Source of the DNA: Candidatus Omnitrophota bacterium | GTDB taxonomy: Bacteria > Omnitrophota > Koll11 > Gygaellales > Profunditerraquicolaceae | Length of the DNA: 14,140 nucleotides | Assembly: GCA_026387515.1 (NCBI GenBank) | Contig: JAPLLP010000252.1 | Span: forward strand, 1-14,140 | Reading direction: 5' to 3' | Shown here: piece after piece, positions 1 through 6,255 of the stretch | How positions within the stretch are numbered: the stretch's first letter is position 1 | Layout of the letters: every line of letters begins with the position of its first letter | Made by a program: the position numbers and the translations under genes | The notes under the pieces: model-generated | The model's input: only the letters and a program-made list of their open reading frames with translations | Database searches by the model: none | Told to the model about the DNA's origin: nothing

Positions 1-1
1 T

Positions 2-109
2 GATGGAACCCCGGAGTCATCTTTTGATCTGGAGGGTGGGTTAGCGTCTCAATACATTCAATTAACGGGATGGGGTACCTATAGCGATCCCAGGAGTCAC
101 AGTGATTAA
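2..109 (+). CDS. C-terminal end of an upstream gene (partial)
   Basis: The second forward frame is open from the window edge to a TAA at 107-109, giving 35 residues rich in Gly, Ser, Asp and aromatics (it includes Q-L-T-G-W-G-T-Y). The other two forward frames hit stops within about 45 bases, so this is the only frame that can be the tail of an upstream gene. It overlaps the GTG start of the next gene by 8 bases, as elsewhere in this operon. The composition resembles the soluble tails of the longer pilins downstream (684, 1146, 1551), so another pilin-like protein is plausible. This is inference; too little is visible to name it. Confidence 0.45.
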   Translation, partial: DGTPESSFDLEGGLASQYIQLTGWGTYSDPRSHSD

Positions 110-269
110 ATCTAAAGGACAGAGCGCGTTGGAATATACGCTGTTGATAATCACGGTAGCATCGGCATTTGTTGCTATGAACCTGTATATTCGGCGGGCG
201 GTGAATGCCCGGTTGCACAACATCGAGCTGGAAGTCAATCCGGGGATCATGATACAGAAAATTAAATAG
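102..269 (+). CDS. short Flp/class III-signal pilin-like protein (55 aa)
   Basis: A GTG start preceded by AGGAG at 92-96 (5-base spacing) gives a 55-residue protein. The leader is M-I-K-S-K-G followed by Q-S-A-L-E-Y at residues 7-12. A prepilin peptidase would cut G6|Q7, leaving Glu at +5 of the mature protein. Residues 13-28 are a hydrophobic helix, followed by Y-I-R-R-A-V-N-A-R, which corresponds to the Y-x-K/R-R-G-x-Q-G-R motif of the longer pilins downstream. Such small helical proteins are the usual major-pilin type in Tad systems. The gene starts within the end of the upstream frame and is followed 11 bases later by the next pilin. Its tail ends in I-Q-K-I-K, like the next gene, which supports a family relation. 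Whether it is a major or minor pilin cannot be told. Confidence 0.8.
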   Translation: MIKSKGQSALEYTLLIITVASAFVAMNLYIRRAVNARLHNIELEVNPGIMIQKIK

Positions 270-280
270 AGGGGTTAAAT

Positions 281-445
281 ATGTTAAAAAGTAAGGGTCA
301 GTCAACGCTGGAGTACGTGATAGTGCTAACCGCCATTACCGCGGTGGTCATCGTATTCGCAGGCACAGCGCTAAAGGATCACACGCAACAATCTTTGAAC
401 CATGTCGCAGAGCAGATGGAAACTCAGATACAAAAGATTAAATAA
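281..445 (+). CDS. short Flp/class III-signal pilin-like protein (54 aa)
   Basis: An ATG start follows the purine-rich run AGAGGGG at 268-274. The 54-residue product begins M-L-K-S-K-G|Q-S-T-L-E-Y, a textbook class III/Flp prepilin leader with cleavage expected between G6 and Q7 and Glu at +5. Residues 13-30 are hydrophobic (V-I-V-L-T-A-I-T-A-V-V-I-V-F-A-G). The remainder is an amphipathic, Gln-rich helix ending K-I-K. It belongs to a subgroup distinct from the three longer pilins, because it lacks their Y-x-K-R-G-x-Q-G motif. The broken copy at 471-654 is its close paralogue. It is predicted to be an inner-membrane prepilin that becomes a fibre subunit after cleavage; its small size suggests a major or structural pilin, which is inference. 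Confidence 0.82.
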   Translation: MLKSKGQSTLEYVIVLTAITAVVIVFAGTALKDHTQQSLNHVAEQMETQIQKIK

Positions 446-470
446 ACCAAGAAGAGAGGGGGTGAAAAAT

Positions 471-654
471 ATGTTATCAAACAGCGATCATTGCAGTGGT
501 CATTGTAGTCGCAGCGGGGGCGTTAAAAACTCACACTCAACAATCGTTGGACCACGTATCAACCCAGATGGAAACACAGGTCAAGAAGATCAACTATGAA
601 GGGACATCAGCGGTAGCACCCGTCTCCGGAGACACAGGAAACGTAGGTGGTTAA
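471..654 (+). pseudogene. pilin-like gene with leader deleted and frame shifted
   Basis: The ATG at 471 sits behind an excellent ribosome site (GAGAGGGGGTGA), yet its own frame gives only 42 residues of non-pilin sequence and stops at 599. One frame over, from 481, the sequence reads T-A-I-I-A-V-V-I-V-V-A-A-G-A-L-K-T-H-T-Q, closely matching residues 17-36 of the intact 54-aa paralogue. It continues collinearly (Q-S-L-D-H-V, Q-M-E-T-Q-V-K-K-I) and adds a short tail ending G-G before TAA at 652-654. Relative to the paralogue about 38 bases are missing between the start codon and the hydrophobic helix. That removes the whole K-G|Q-S-T-L-E-Y leader and shifts the frame. No usable start in the correct frame would restore a leader. 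A sequencing or assembly error is the alternative, but one miscalled base could not recreate the missing leader. Confidence 0.75.
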
Positions 655-683
655 TTTTAAAAACGTAAAGGAGGTGAAAAACA

Positions 684-1115
684 ATGTTACCTAAGTTGAA
701 CAAGAGAGCGCAAACGACAGCAGAATATGCCATACTTATTGCTATTGTAATAGGAGCAGTTGTAGCAATGCAGATGTATATTAGACGAGGCGTGCAGGGT
801 AGGATTAGGAACGTAGTGGACCATGTGGGATCCGGCGGCAAGGTAGGAGATGCGGATTTCACATTTAGTAAGGAGCAGTATGAACCTTACTATGCTTCTT
901 CCGAGGCTACGAGCGGACGCCAATCTAATGAGCAGGAAATATTGGGTAAGGGCGGAGTAGTGGGTAGGGCCGCGGTTGAGCAGACTAAGCAGAACCGTCA
1001 GGTGGTTAATGGTTGGTTGGCAACAGATACAGCAACGGCGCAGGCTGCGATTGTTCCCGCAGCGGGTACCAGGCCAGCTACGCCAACGGTGCCTGATCCG
1101 GATCCAGCATCTTAA
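684..1115 (+). CDS. long class III-signal pilin with disordered tail (143 aa)
   Basis: The ATG follows a near-perfect ribosome site, AAAGGAGGTGA. The leader is M-L-P-K-L-N-K-R-A, then Q-T-T-A-E-Y at residues 10-15. Cleavage is expected at A9|Q10, with Ala where the sister pilins have Gly, and Glu at +5. A hydrophobic helix (16-30) leads into M-Q-M-Y-I-R-R-G-V-Q-G-R-I-R-N (about 31-45), the motif shared with the pilins at 1146 and 1551. The remaining 95 residues are polar, with Gln, Thr, Ala and Pro, ending in a P-T-V-P-D-P-D-P run that looks unstructured. The product is probably a minor or decorated pilin of the Tad-type fibre. Its upstream spacer resembles that of the 1146 gene, pointing to tandem duplication. 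Confidence 0.85.
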   Translation: MLPKLNKRAQTTAEYAILIAIVIGAVVAMQMYIRRGVQGRIRNVVDHVGSGGKVGDADFTFSKEQYEPYYASSEATSGRQSNEQEILGKGGVVGRAAVEQTKQNRQVVNGWLATDTATAQAAIVPAAGTRPATPTVPDPDPAS

Positions 1116-1145
1116 AATTAATTTTAATTAAGGAGGTGAAAATAG
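1112..1145 (+). promoter_or_regulatory. A/T palindrome plus strong ribosome site, repeated leader
   Basis: TTAAAATTAATTTTAA at 1112-1127 is a perfect 16-base palindrome overlapping the stop codon of the 143-aa pilin. AAGGAGGTGAAAA follows, leading to the ATG at 1146. The leader of the 684 gene (651-683) has the same order: TTAATTTTAA, a short spacer, AAGGAGGTGAAAA and the start. The shared arrangement is seen directly. It may simply record gene duplication; a role as an operator or RNA-processing site is speculation. The ribosome site favours ATG 1146 over the in-frame ATG at 1158. Confidence 0.5.
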
Positions 1146-1538
1146 ATGTTTATCCATATGAATAAAAGAGGTCAGAGTACCTTGGAATATGCCGTAGTAA
1201 TCGCGGTTATTGTGGGTGCGTTACTTGCCACGCAGGTATATTTTAAAAGAGGTATCCAGGGGAAATTCAAGCAGTCCGCCGATGATATAGGCGCGCAGTT
1301 CTCTCCCGGAGCCAGTAAATACGACTATACCACAACCAGCACAATGCATTCTTCGGAAAAAGTTGAGCCCGGAGCAGGCCCTGCCGCTCAGGCGCCGGGT
1401 AGCGGCGCTGGTTATAGAGGAGACAAGACCACCACTACCAGCGATCAGCTACAGGACAGGAGTGGTACAGAAAAGGTAGAAGGCTATGCCAGCACAGGAG
1501 AATATTGGGGTAAGCAAGCCCAATCTGTATCTCAATAA
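1146..1538 (+). CDS. long class III-signal pilin (130 aa)
   Basis: The start at 1146 is chosen because AAGGAGGTGA ends about 6 bases before it; an in-frame ATG at 1158 would be too distant. The leader M-F-I-H-M-N-K-R-G|Q-S-T-L-E-Y places cleavage at G9|Q10 with Glu at +5. A hydrophobic helix (about 16-30) is followed by T-Q-V-Y-F-K-R-G-I-Q-G-K-F-K, the family motif. The exposed part (about 85 residues) is polar and rich in Gly, Thr, Ser and Gln with several Tyr, including T-T-T-S-T-M and T-T-T-T-S-D segments, and is probably flexible. The neighbours on both sides are paralogues (684 and 1551). All three are predicted prepilins processed by the same peptidase. Specific roles (major or minor, tip or shaft) cannot be read from the sequence. 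Confidence 0.87.
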   Translation: MFIHMNKRGQSTLEYAVVIAVIVGALLATQVYFKRGIQGKFKQSADDIGAQFSPGASKYDYTTTSTMHSSEKVEPGAGPAAQAPGSGAGYRGDKTTTTSDQLQDRSGTEKVEGYASTGEYWGKQAQSVSQ

Positions 1539-1550
1539 AGTAAGGATTCT

Positions 1551-1907
1551 ATGAAACAGAGAATTCTTAAGAAATCCATCGGCCAGAGCACAGCAGAATA
1601 TGCTGTGCTCTTGGCCGTCATGGCAGCAGCGCTGCTGGCCATGCAGGTGTACGTAAAACGCGGCCTGCAGGGCAGGATCCGCAATCTATCCGACCAGCTC
1701 AGCACCTATCATTATGAGCCGGGCCGGACCATCTCATCGTATACAACACAGCAAACAGGTCAGTCTACTCAGGGCTACGAAAATGGGATTACCAGGAGCC
1801 AGATCCCTGAGACCTGGGTTGACGCTTCAGGACAACAGCATAAAGGCGAACAAACCATAAAGAGGGGGTTTGAAAATGTTACGCCCGTGGACGTTGAACA
1901 AGAATAA
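1551..1907 (+). CDS. long class III-signal pilin (118 aa)
   Basis: The ATG at 1551 lies 12 bases after the preceding stop, with AAGGA at 1542-1546 as a modest ribosome site. The leader M-K-Q-R-I-L-K-K-S-I-G|Q-S-T-A-E-Y gives cleavage at G11|Q12 and Glu at +5. The hydrophobic helix (about 18-32) and the following M-Q-V-Y-V-K-R-G-L-Q-G-R-I-R-N-L match the pilins at 684 and 1146 almost residue for residue. The tail (about 70 residues) is polar and Gln/Thr/Ser-rich with several Tyr. The last 32 bases overlap the start of the next gene, and the ribosome site of that gene (AGAGGGGG, 1861-1868) lies inside this coding sequence, which implies coupled translation. The three paralogues most likely arose by tandem duplication. 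Confidence 0.87.
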   Translation: MKQRILKKSIGQSTAEYAVLLAVMAAALLAMQVYVKRGLQGRIRNLSDQLSTYHYEPGRTISSYTTQQTGQSTQGYENGITRSQIPETWVDASGQQHKGEQTIKRGFENVTPVDVEQE

Positions 1908-2694
1908 AGGGCAGGCCACTACGGAATTGGCGATCATGGGGGCGATAGTGCTTATGCTTTTAAGCTACTTGGTCTCCCAAGGATTCTTATATAATAACCG
2001 TCAGGCCCTGGAGATGTATACCTTTAGGCAGGCTTTGAAATTAAGCAAGGATCAGGAAAGGGGTATCAACCTTACCGTAATAAGGGACGTGATTACCCCT
2101 TCTTTTTTTACCGGATTAAGCCGCCAGAGGCTGATGGCTTCGAGTATCGTAGACTATAATCCCTGGATAATATGGCAGGCATATGATGAGGATCCGGAGG
2201 ATACCGCTTACCGTCAGCTGGTGCAGGTCAATGACGCGATGATCAAGGGAGGGAATTTCATGGAGGTCCCCCCTACTAAATCGAATACCGGAGATGGTCT
2301 GCGCTGGGGGACTTCTACGGTAGAAGAGATCGACCCTCAGACACAGCCTGTCAGGGTATCTGGTAGGGTTTCTACCTATTCATCGGAAATAGATAGCCAG
2401 GAAAATCCGAATTATATAGCCAGTGATGGGTTTACGCCGAAGCAGGGCGATAAAAAAGTGGTGAAAAAGAATGAGAGCAAGGATTTTGTACCTATCGCAA
2501 TTACCTTTGAGCCCGCGGAAAAGATCCAGCAGAATTATCAAAAGGAGAATTGGGGCAGTAAAGACAGTAACCCCGGATATGTAAGCAATGCTGGTTCAGT
2601 ACCTATATATAATATACCGGCGAATATAGTTTTGAATTTTAGCGAGACTTTAAAGCGGGAGAGAATGGTTGATACGGAAAACCCCAAGCGTTAA
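1876..2694 (+). CDS. TadE-like pseudopilin with large soluble domain (272 aa)
   Basis: The ATG at 1876 is preferred over an in-frame TTG at 1870, because AGAGGGGG ends 7 bases before the ATG but only 1 base before the TTG. The leader M-L-R-P-W-T-L-N-K-N-K-G|Q-A-T-T-E-L puts cleavage at G12|Q13 with Glu at +5. A hydrophobic helix (about 19-36) follows. About 230 extracytoplasmic residues contain F-R-Q-A-L-K-L-S-K-D-Q and a Ser/Asn/Gly-rich section (about 135-190). The position between pilins and a TadG-like gene, the leader and the single N-terminal helix fit a TadE/TadF-type minor pseudopilin. The C-terminal domain resembles nothing I can name. Its end overlaps the next gene by 26 bases. Confidence 0.7.
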   Translation: MLRPWTLNKNKGQATTELAIMGAIVLMLLSYLVSQGFLYNNRQALEMYTFRQALKLSKDQERGINLTVIRDVITPSFFTGLSRQRLMASSIVDYNPWIIWQAYDEDPEDTAYRQLVQVNDAMIKGGNFMEVPPTKSNTGDGLRWGTSTVEEIDPQTQPVRVSGRVSTYSSEIDSQENPNYIASDGFTPKQGDKKVVKKNESKDFVPIAITFEPAEKIQQNYQKENWGSKDSNPGYVSNAGSVPIYNIPANIVLNFSETLKRERMVDTENPKR

Positions 2695-5038
2695 AAACGG
2701 GCAGGTGATACTGGAGGCAGCGCTGGTCATTATCAGCCTGGCTACCTTTGCCGTGGCTTCGATGCGCATATTTTCTAACCTTAACCTGAACATGACCGAC
2801 CGCATCGATCATTACAAAGATACGCGCGCCAACGCCATTAATAATGGCGGAGACGATCCCTTAAGCTACCTGTATTACTATACGCACAATCCTTCGACCG
2901 GCACGGGTTCTAGCTCGGGCTTTGATGTTACCTTTCTTGAGGACCCCCATATATTTGACGCCTCCAGGCTTCTCGAAAAAGAAAACAATATTATAAATAT
3001 TATCCTTCCATATAAGATTCAACAGGCCTATTATTTAGCCAAGGATGTGGATTGTTCTTTAGTTGATAACTGGTATCCGGACATAACATGGGTTTTCCCT
3101 GAGCGTATACCATTAGTAAAAAGTCTTGCCAGGGAATGTAAGGATCTTGCTAATGAGGCATATGGCGATTTTGGCAATGCGATTAATAGTTTTAAGGCGG
3201 CCCTGGGGTACTCTTCTGCTACAGTGATCACGGAAGGAGCGCTTCCCGCGGTCCCGGCAGGTTCTGATGTGCTACTTAATCCCGGGCCTTTTAATCCTGC
3301 GCCCACCCTGGCGATGTATGGCTTAGTAGATAATCAAAACAATCGAGATAGGATTGAGGCTATCAGGAATCAGAATGCGAGTAACCGCGAGCAAATCAAA
3401 AACACCATTGTTTCTTTGCAAAAAGCATATAATGGAGGTATAAAATTTCTCTTAAAAGGCAATCCAAATGTTCCAGTGCCGTCTCCGGTGTATTCAGATG
3501 ATCCAGAGAACAGCGCTTTTAAGGCGTATATAAGTGGTTATATAGCTCACAATGGCTTGGCGCAATCTTTGGATGACGTGTCTAAAGATTTTGGAGTTGC
3601 CAGTGCTATAGAGGTTTGGTGGTGGGAGTGGTATTGTTGGTATGAGCTGGATAAAACAAGTCACCAAAGCGCGAAAGAGAAGCTGTATTTCATGCTTTCC
3701 TATGTTTCACAGTTAAATTTAGGGACGGCGCCCGGCAGTATATCTGTGACCTTAGATGCCGCCACCAAGGGGAGAGTAAAAGATATATACAATGAAATCT
3801 ACGGTAGTGGCTCTGTTCCTCAAGCAATCAGCAATATCAGCTCTGCCGCTGCAACTGACGCCAGGGCCAAGGCCCAAGCAATAACCGCAACGTTCAATTC
3901 CCTGGGTTTAAGCCTGCTTAGGGATAATGCGGATGAGCTGGAGAAGAATCTGGGGCAGGCCATTGCCAGATGGGACGCTAATAACCCTCCGGCGGTAAAC
4001 GATTACATATATATCAGCGAAGGTAATGAAAAGGTTATCAGCGTAAATACCGATTCCCATACTGCTACCCTACAGCGGCAGATACGCGCTGGCGAACTGA
4101 TCACTACTGCCGGAGGGGGACAGGGTAAGGTTACCAATGTCGCTGCCGATCCTTCCATTGCCACAATAGAGTTGTTAGAGGTTCAACTGGGACTTACGTC
4201 ACCGGCATTTTCAACGATCACGATAGGGGGCAAGGTTTACCCTTCGCTTAATCCAGGAAATACGTTATATAGCTCTCGGGGATGGCAGTGCAAGGTTAAC
4301 AGCGTAACAGCGCCATCTCAGAATCCCACAACTCATGTTGTTACTCCTCCTACTGCGGTAATAGAGCTTGTATATAAAACGGTGCTAATAAATTATCTTG
4401 ATCTAAAAGACAACAACCTGCGCCATGCCCAGACAATTATCCGCTTAATATACACATTCGCTGTAAACGGTAATTCCGGAAATGACGCGAACTTGATTTT
4501 TTCTGCAACGTTATCTGGCAAGATCGACGAAATATATGGCCATTTGCCCGATGCGGGAGGAGGGCTGTTCGGAGTTGAGCCGCAGGTGCAAACAGCATGG
4601 GATCTGCTCTCACTCCTTACTAAAGACGCGGTTAACGACGCCAGTTATAGCCCAGAATTAGTAGATACCCATCCGCTTTTAAACGGCAAAGCCGAGGAGC
4701 TTAAGAATAGGCTTGACCGGGCATTAAAAGATTGGCATAATGAAGACAATTTCTATACAGAACTTCATAATCTTAATCCGGTCAGGTTCCCGCTATTTAA
4801 CAGAACTGAGCTACAGCGCATCATTGCAAGAATATTGCAAGTTTTTGATCAGTCAGCCCTTGTGAGCATACTAACTAATAGCGAAAAGCTGACCTCCCAG
4901 GAGAGTTTGAAGATCCTGGAGATACGCTCGATACAGATAACCCGCTCCCAGTTGCTTAGATCGGCGTATCTTGATATCTGGACTATTTATAGAGTTTTGG
5001 ATTGCCATTGGGTCGGTGGCGCGATCTTTGTGCGCTAA
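2669..5038 (+). CDS. very large pseudopilin-like protein, 789 aa
   Basis: A TTG start at 2669 with GGGAGAG at 2658-2664 is the only start that retains the leader M-I-R-K-T-P-S-V-K-N-G|Q-V-I-L-E-A (cleavage G11|Q12, Glu at +5). A hydrophobic helix covers about 17-35. The rest is a long extracytoplasmic region, unusually large for a pilin-type protein. Two related mainly helical segments can be seen, around residues 345-445 (with G-R-V-K-D-I-Y-N-E-I-Y-G) and 595-690 (with G-K-I-D-E-I-Y-G). They are separated by a beta-looking, Thr/Val/Gly-rich stretch (about 445-571). An aromatic cluster, W-W-W-E-W-Y-C-W-Y, lies at 317-325. Context points to a TadE/TadG-like minor component, perhaps at a pilus tip or in a priming complex; that is inference. 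I recognise no enzymatic motif. Confidence 0.75.
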   Translation: MIRKTPSVKNGQVILEAALVIISLATFAVASMRIFSNLNLNMTDRIDHYKDTRANAINNGGDDPLSYLYYYTHNPSTGTGSSSGFDVTFLEDPHIFDASRLLEKENNIINIILPYKIQQAYYLAKDVDCSLVDNWYPDITWVFPERIPLVKSLARECKDLANEAYGDFGNAINSFKAALGYSSATVITEGALPAVPAGSDVLLNPGPFNPAPTLAMYGLVDNQNNRDRIEAIRNQNASNREQIKNTIVSLQKAYNGGIKFLLKGNPNVPVPSPVYSDDPENSAFKAYISGYIAHNGLAQSLDDVSKDFGVASAIEVWWWEWYCWYELDKTSHQSAKEKLYFMLSYVSQLNLGTAPGSISVTLDAATKGRVKDIYNEIYGSGSVPQAISNISSAAATDARAKAQAITATFNSLGLSLLRDNADELEKNLGQAIARWDANNPPAVNDYIYISEGNEKVISVNTDSHTATLQRQIRAGELITTAGGGQGKVTNVAADPSIATIELLEVQLGLTSPAFSTITIGGKVYPSLNPGNTLYSSRGWQCKVNSVTAPSQNPTTHVVTPPTAVIELVYKTVLINYLDLKDNNLRHAQTIIRLIYTFAVNGNSGNDANLIFSATLSGKIDEIYGHLPDAGGGLFGVEPQVQTAWDLLSLLTKDAVNDASYSPELVDTHPLLNGKAEELKNRLDRALKDWHNEDNFYTELHNLNPVRFPLFNRTELQRIIARILQVFDQSALVSILTNSEKLTSQESLKILEIRSIQITRSQLLRSAYLDIWTIYRVLDCHWVGGAIFVR

Positions 5039-5055
5039 AAATAAGAGGATAAAGC

Positions 5056-6198
5056 ATGTTTTTACTACTAAGGGATAAAAACGGCCAGATTGCTCCTTTC
5101 ATGGTGCTGGTGATGGCGGTATTGATACTGGCTATTGCCGCTACCGTGATTATCGGGGAAACCGGTTTTACCCGCCTGCGTATGGCGAATATCGCGGATT
5201 CCGCGCTCATCTCCGGGGCTTCGGCCTTCTGCCGCAACCTAAACTCCATGCGGCCCATACACAATCAGATGCTCTATAACTACATTACCTTTCAGACCTC
5301 GATGTTAATCCAGAGCCCTTTTTTGCACAAGGCTACTGCTTATGCGGAAGCTGCTGCTTTAACCGCGCTATACGTGGAGCAGAGCTATAGCCTTTTCGAT
5401 GATGCCTGCAAGATCGCGGATAAGATGCCGCAGGAATTGCGTACTTCAGCGTATGATACGACCTTGGGCGGGGCCCTTATTGATGAGCCCAAGCCTTTTA
5501 GAGAGGTATCCGGAGTAACCCCTTATCATCAGGTGGCTAACGGCGTCCCTGTTCTGCCCAACGGGACATCTATCTATAGTGTCGATACCTGTAATGAAGC
5601 CAACCTCTCTAATTGGAACGAGGTGGGTAGGGATCAAAATGGCGTGGTTAACTATCTGGATTACACCAAGTATCTGCAGCGGGATTCGAATTTCATGTGT
5701 AAGTATCGCGCTTTAAAATTCGGCAATAGCGGTTGGTACAACAGTTCCAGCCTGGCCTACTCTTTTAATAAAAGCAAAACCGGATTCAGTGCCTACCCGG
5801 GCTTGATAGCATTAAGCCCGGATGAAACCATAATAGACCCCGCAACGGGCAAGAGGAAATACGAAGCCTATCTTTCGGTACGGCTCAACAATTTCCCGGA
5901 TAGCGTGGATATAATCCCCATGGTCATGCCGATTGTTTTTTTATACTGGGAATGGTGTGTTATATGTTATACCTTTGCATGCGTATATCAGCCGTGTTTC
6001 ATATTGCCCGGGTTTACGGTGGATCCTTTTGCCTGGATTGCGTCGATAGATTTTAACAGCAATTTCAGCCTGACCTTGAACCGGCGCGTTCCTTTCACCC
6101 GGATCCCTTTTTTCAGCCAGTCAGTTGAGTTGCAGCATACCAGCAGGGTAAATATTAACGGCAGCGTTTGGTCAGGGTATGATTTTTCAATACAGTAG
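5056..6198 (+). CDS. TadG-like pilus assembly protein (380 aa)
   Basis: The ATG at 5056 has AAGAGGA at 5042-5048. The N-terminus is M-F-L-L-L-R-D-K-N-G-Q-I-A-P-F, then a long hydrophobic helix (about 15-34), then G-F-T-R-L-R-M-A-N-I-A-D-S-A-L-I-S-G-A-S-A-F (37-58). The helix followed by the (L/M)-x-N-x-A-D-x-A-x-x-x-G-A pattern is the hallmark of the TadE/G-like family (Tad domain), membrane-anchored accessory proteins of Tad pili. A G-Q pair is present, but Glu at +5 is replaced by Phe, so cleavage by the prepilin peptidase is doubtful. About 325 extracytoplasmic residues follow with several Cys and a second hydrophobic aromatic stretch near 290-330 (Y-W-E-W-C-V-I-C-Y). No von Willebrand-type metal site is evident, unlike many full-length TadG proteins. 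Confidence 0.75.
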   Translation: MFLLLRDKNGQIAPFMVLVMAVLILAIAATVIIGETGFTRLRMANIADSALISGASAFCRNLNSMRPIHNQMLYNYITFQTSMLIQSPFLHKATAYAEAAALTALYVEQSYSLFDDACKIADKMPQELRTSAYDTTLGGALIDEPKPFREVSGVTPYHQVANGVPVLPNGTSIYSVDTCNEANLSNWNEVGRDQNGVVNYLDYTKYLQRDSNFMCKYRALKFGNSGWYNSSSLAYSFNKSKTGFSAYPGLIALSPDETIIDPATGKRKYEAYLSVRLNNFPDSVDIIPMVMPIVFLYWEWCVICYTFACVYQPCFILPGFTVDPFAWIASIDFNSNFSLTLNRRVPFTRIPFFSQSVELQHTSRVNINGSVWSGYDFSIQ

Positions 6199-6255
6199 CA
6201 CACCCCGCGCTAAGCGGAATTGCGCGGGTGTTCGCTTACTGCGAAGGAGTTGGGC
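6199..6255 (+). promoter_or_regulatory. double-hairpin ribosome-site element, copy 1
   Basis: It starts directly after the TadG-like stop. Stem 1 is ACACC (6200-6204), a bulged C (6205) and CGCGC (6206-6210), pairing with GCGCG-GGTGT (6222-6231). The 11-base loop contains GGAAT at 6216-6220. Stem 2 is TCGC (6232-6235) with GCGA (6241-6244), extendable by one T-A pair. AGGAG at 6245-6249 lies 6 bases before the ATG at 6256. No T run follows stem 1, so it is not an intrinsic terminator. The same layout recurs before 7147 and 8050. Confidence 0.7.

Noticed and set aside
402..599. Plus-strand open frame of 65 codons starting inside the 54-aa pilin
   Set aside because: It only reads through the broken pilin in the wrong frame; the similarity to the intact paralogue lies in another frame.
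6200..6231. Stem-loop after the TadG-like gene as an intrinsic terminator
   Set aside because: No T run follows; it is directly joined to a second hairpin and a ribosome site, and homologous structures occur inside an operon and a coding end.
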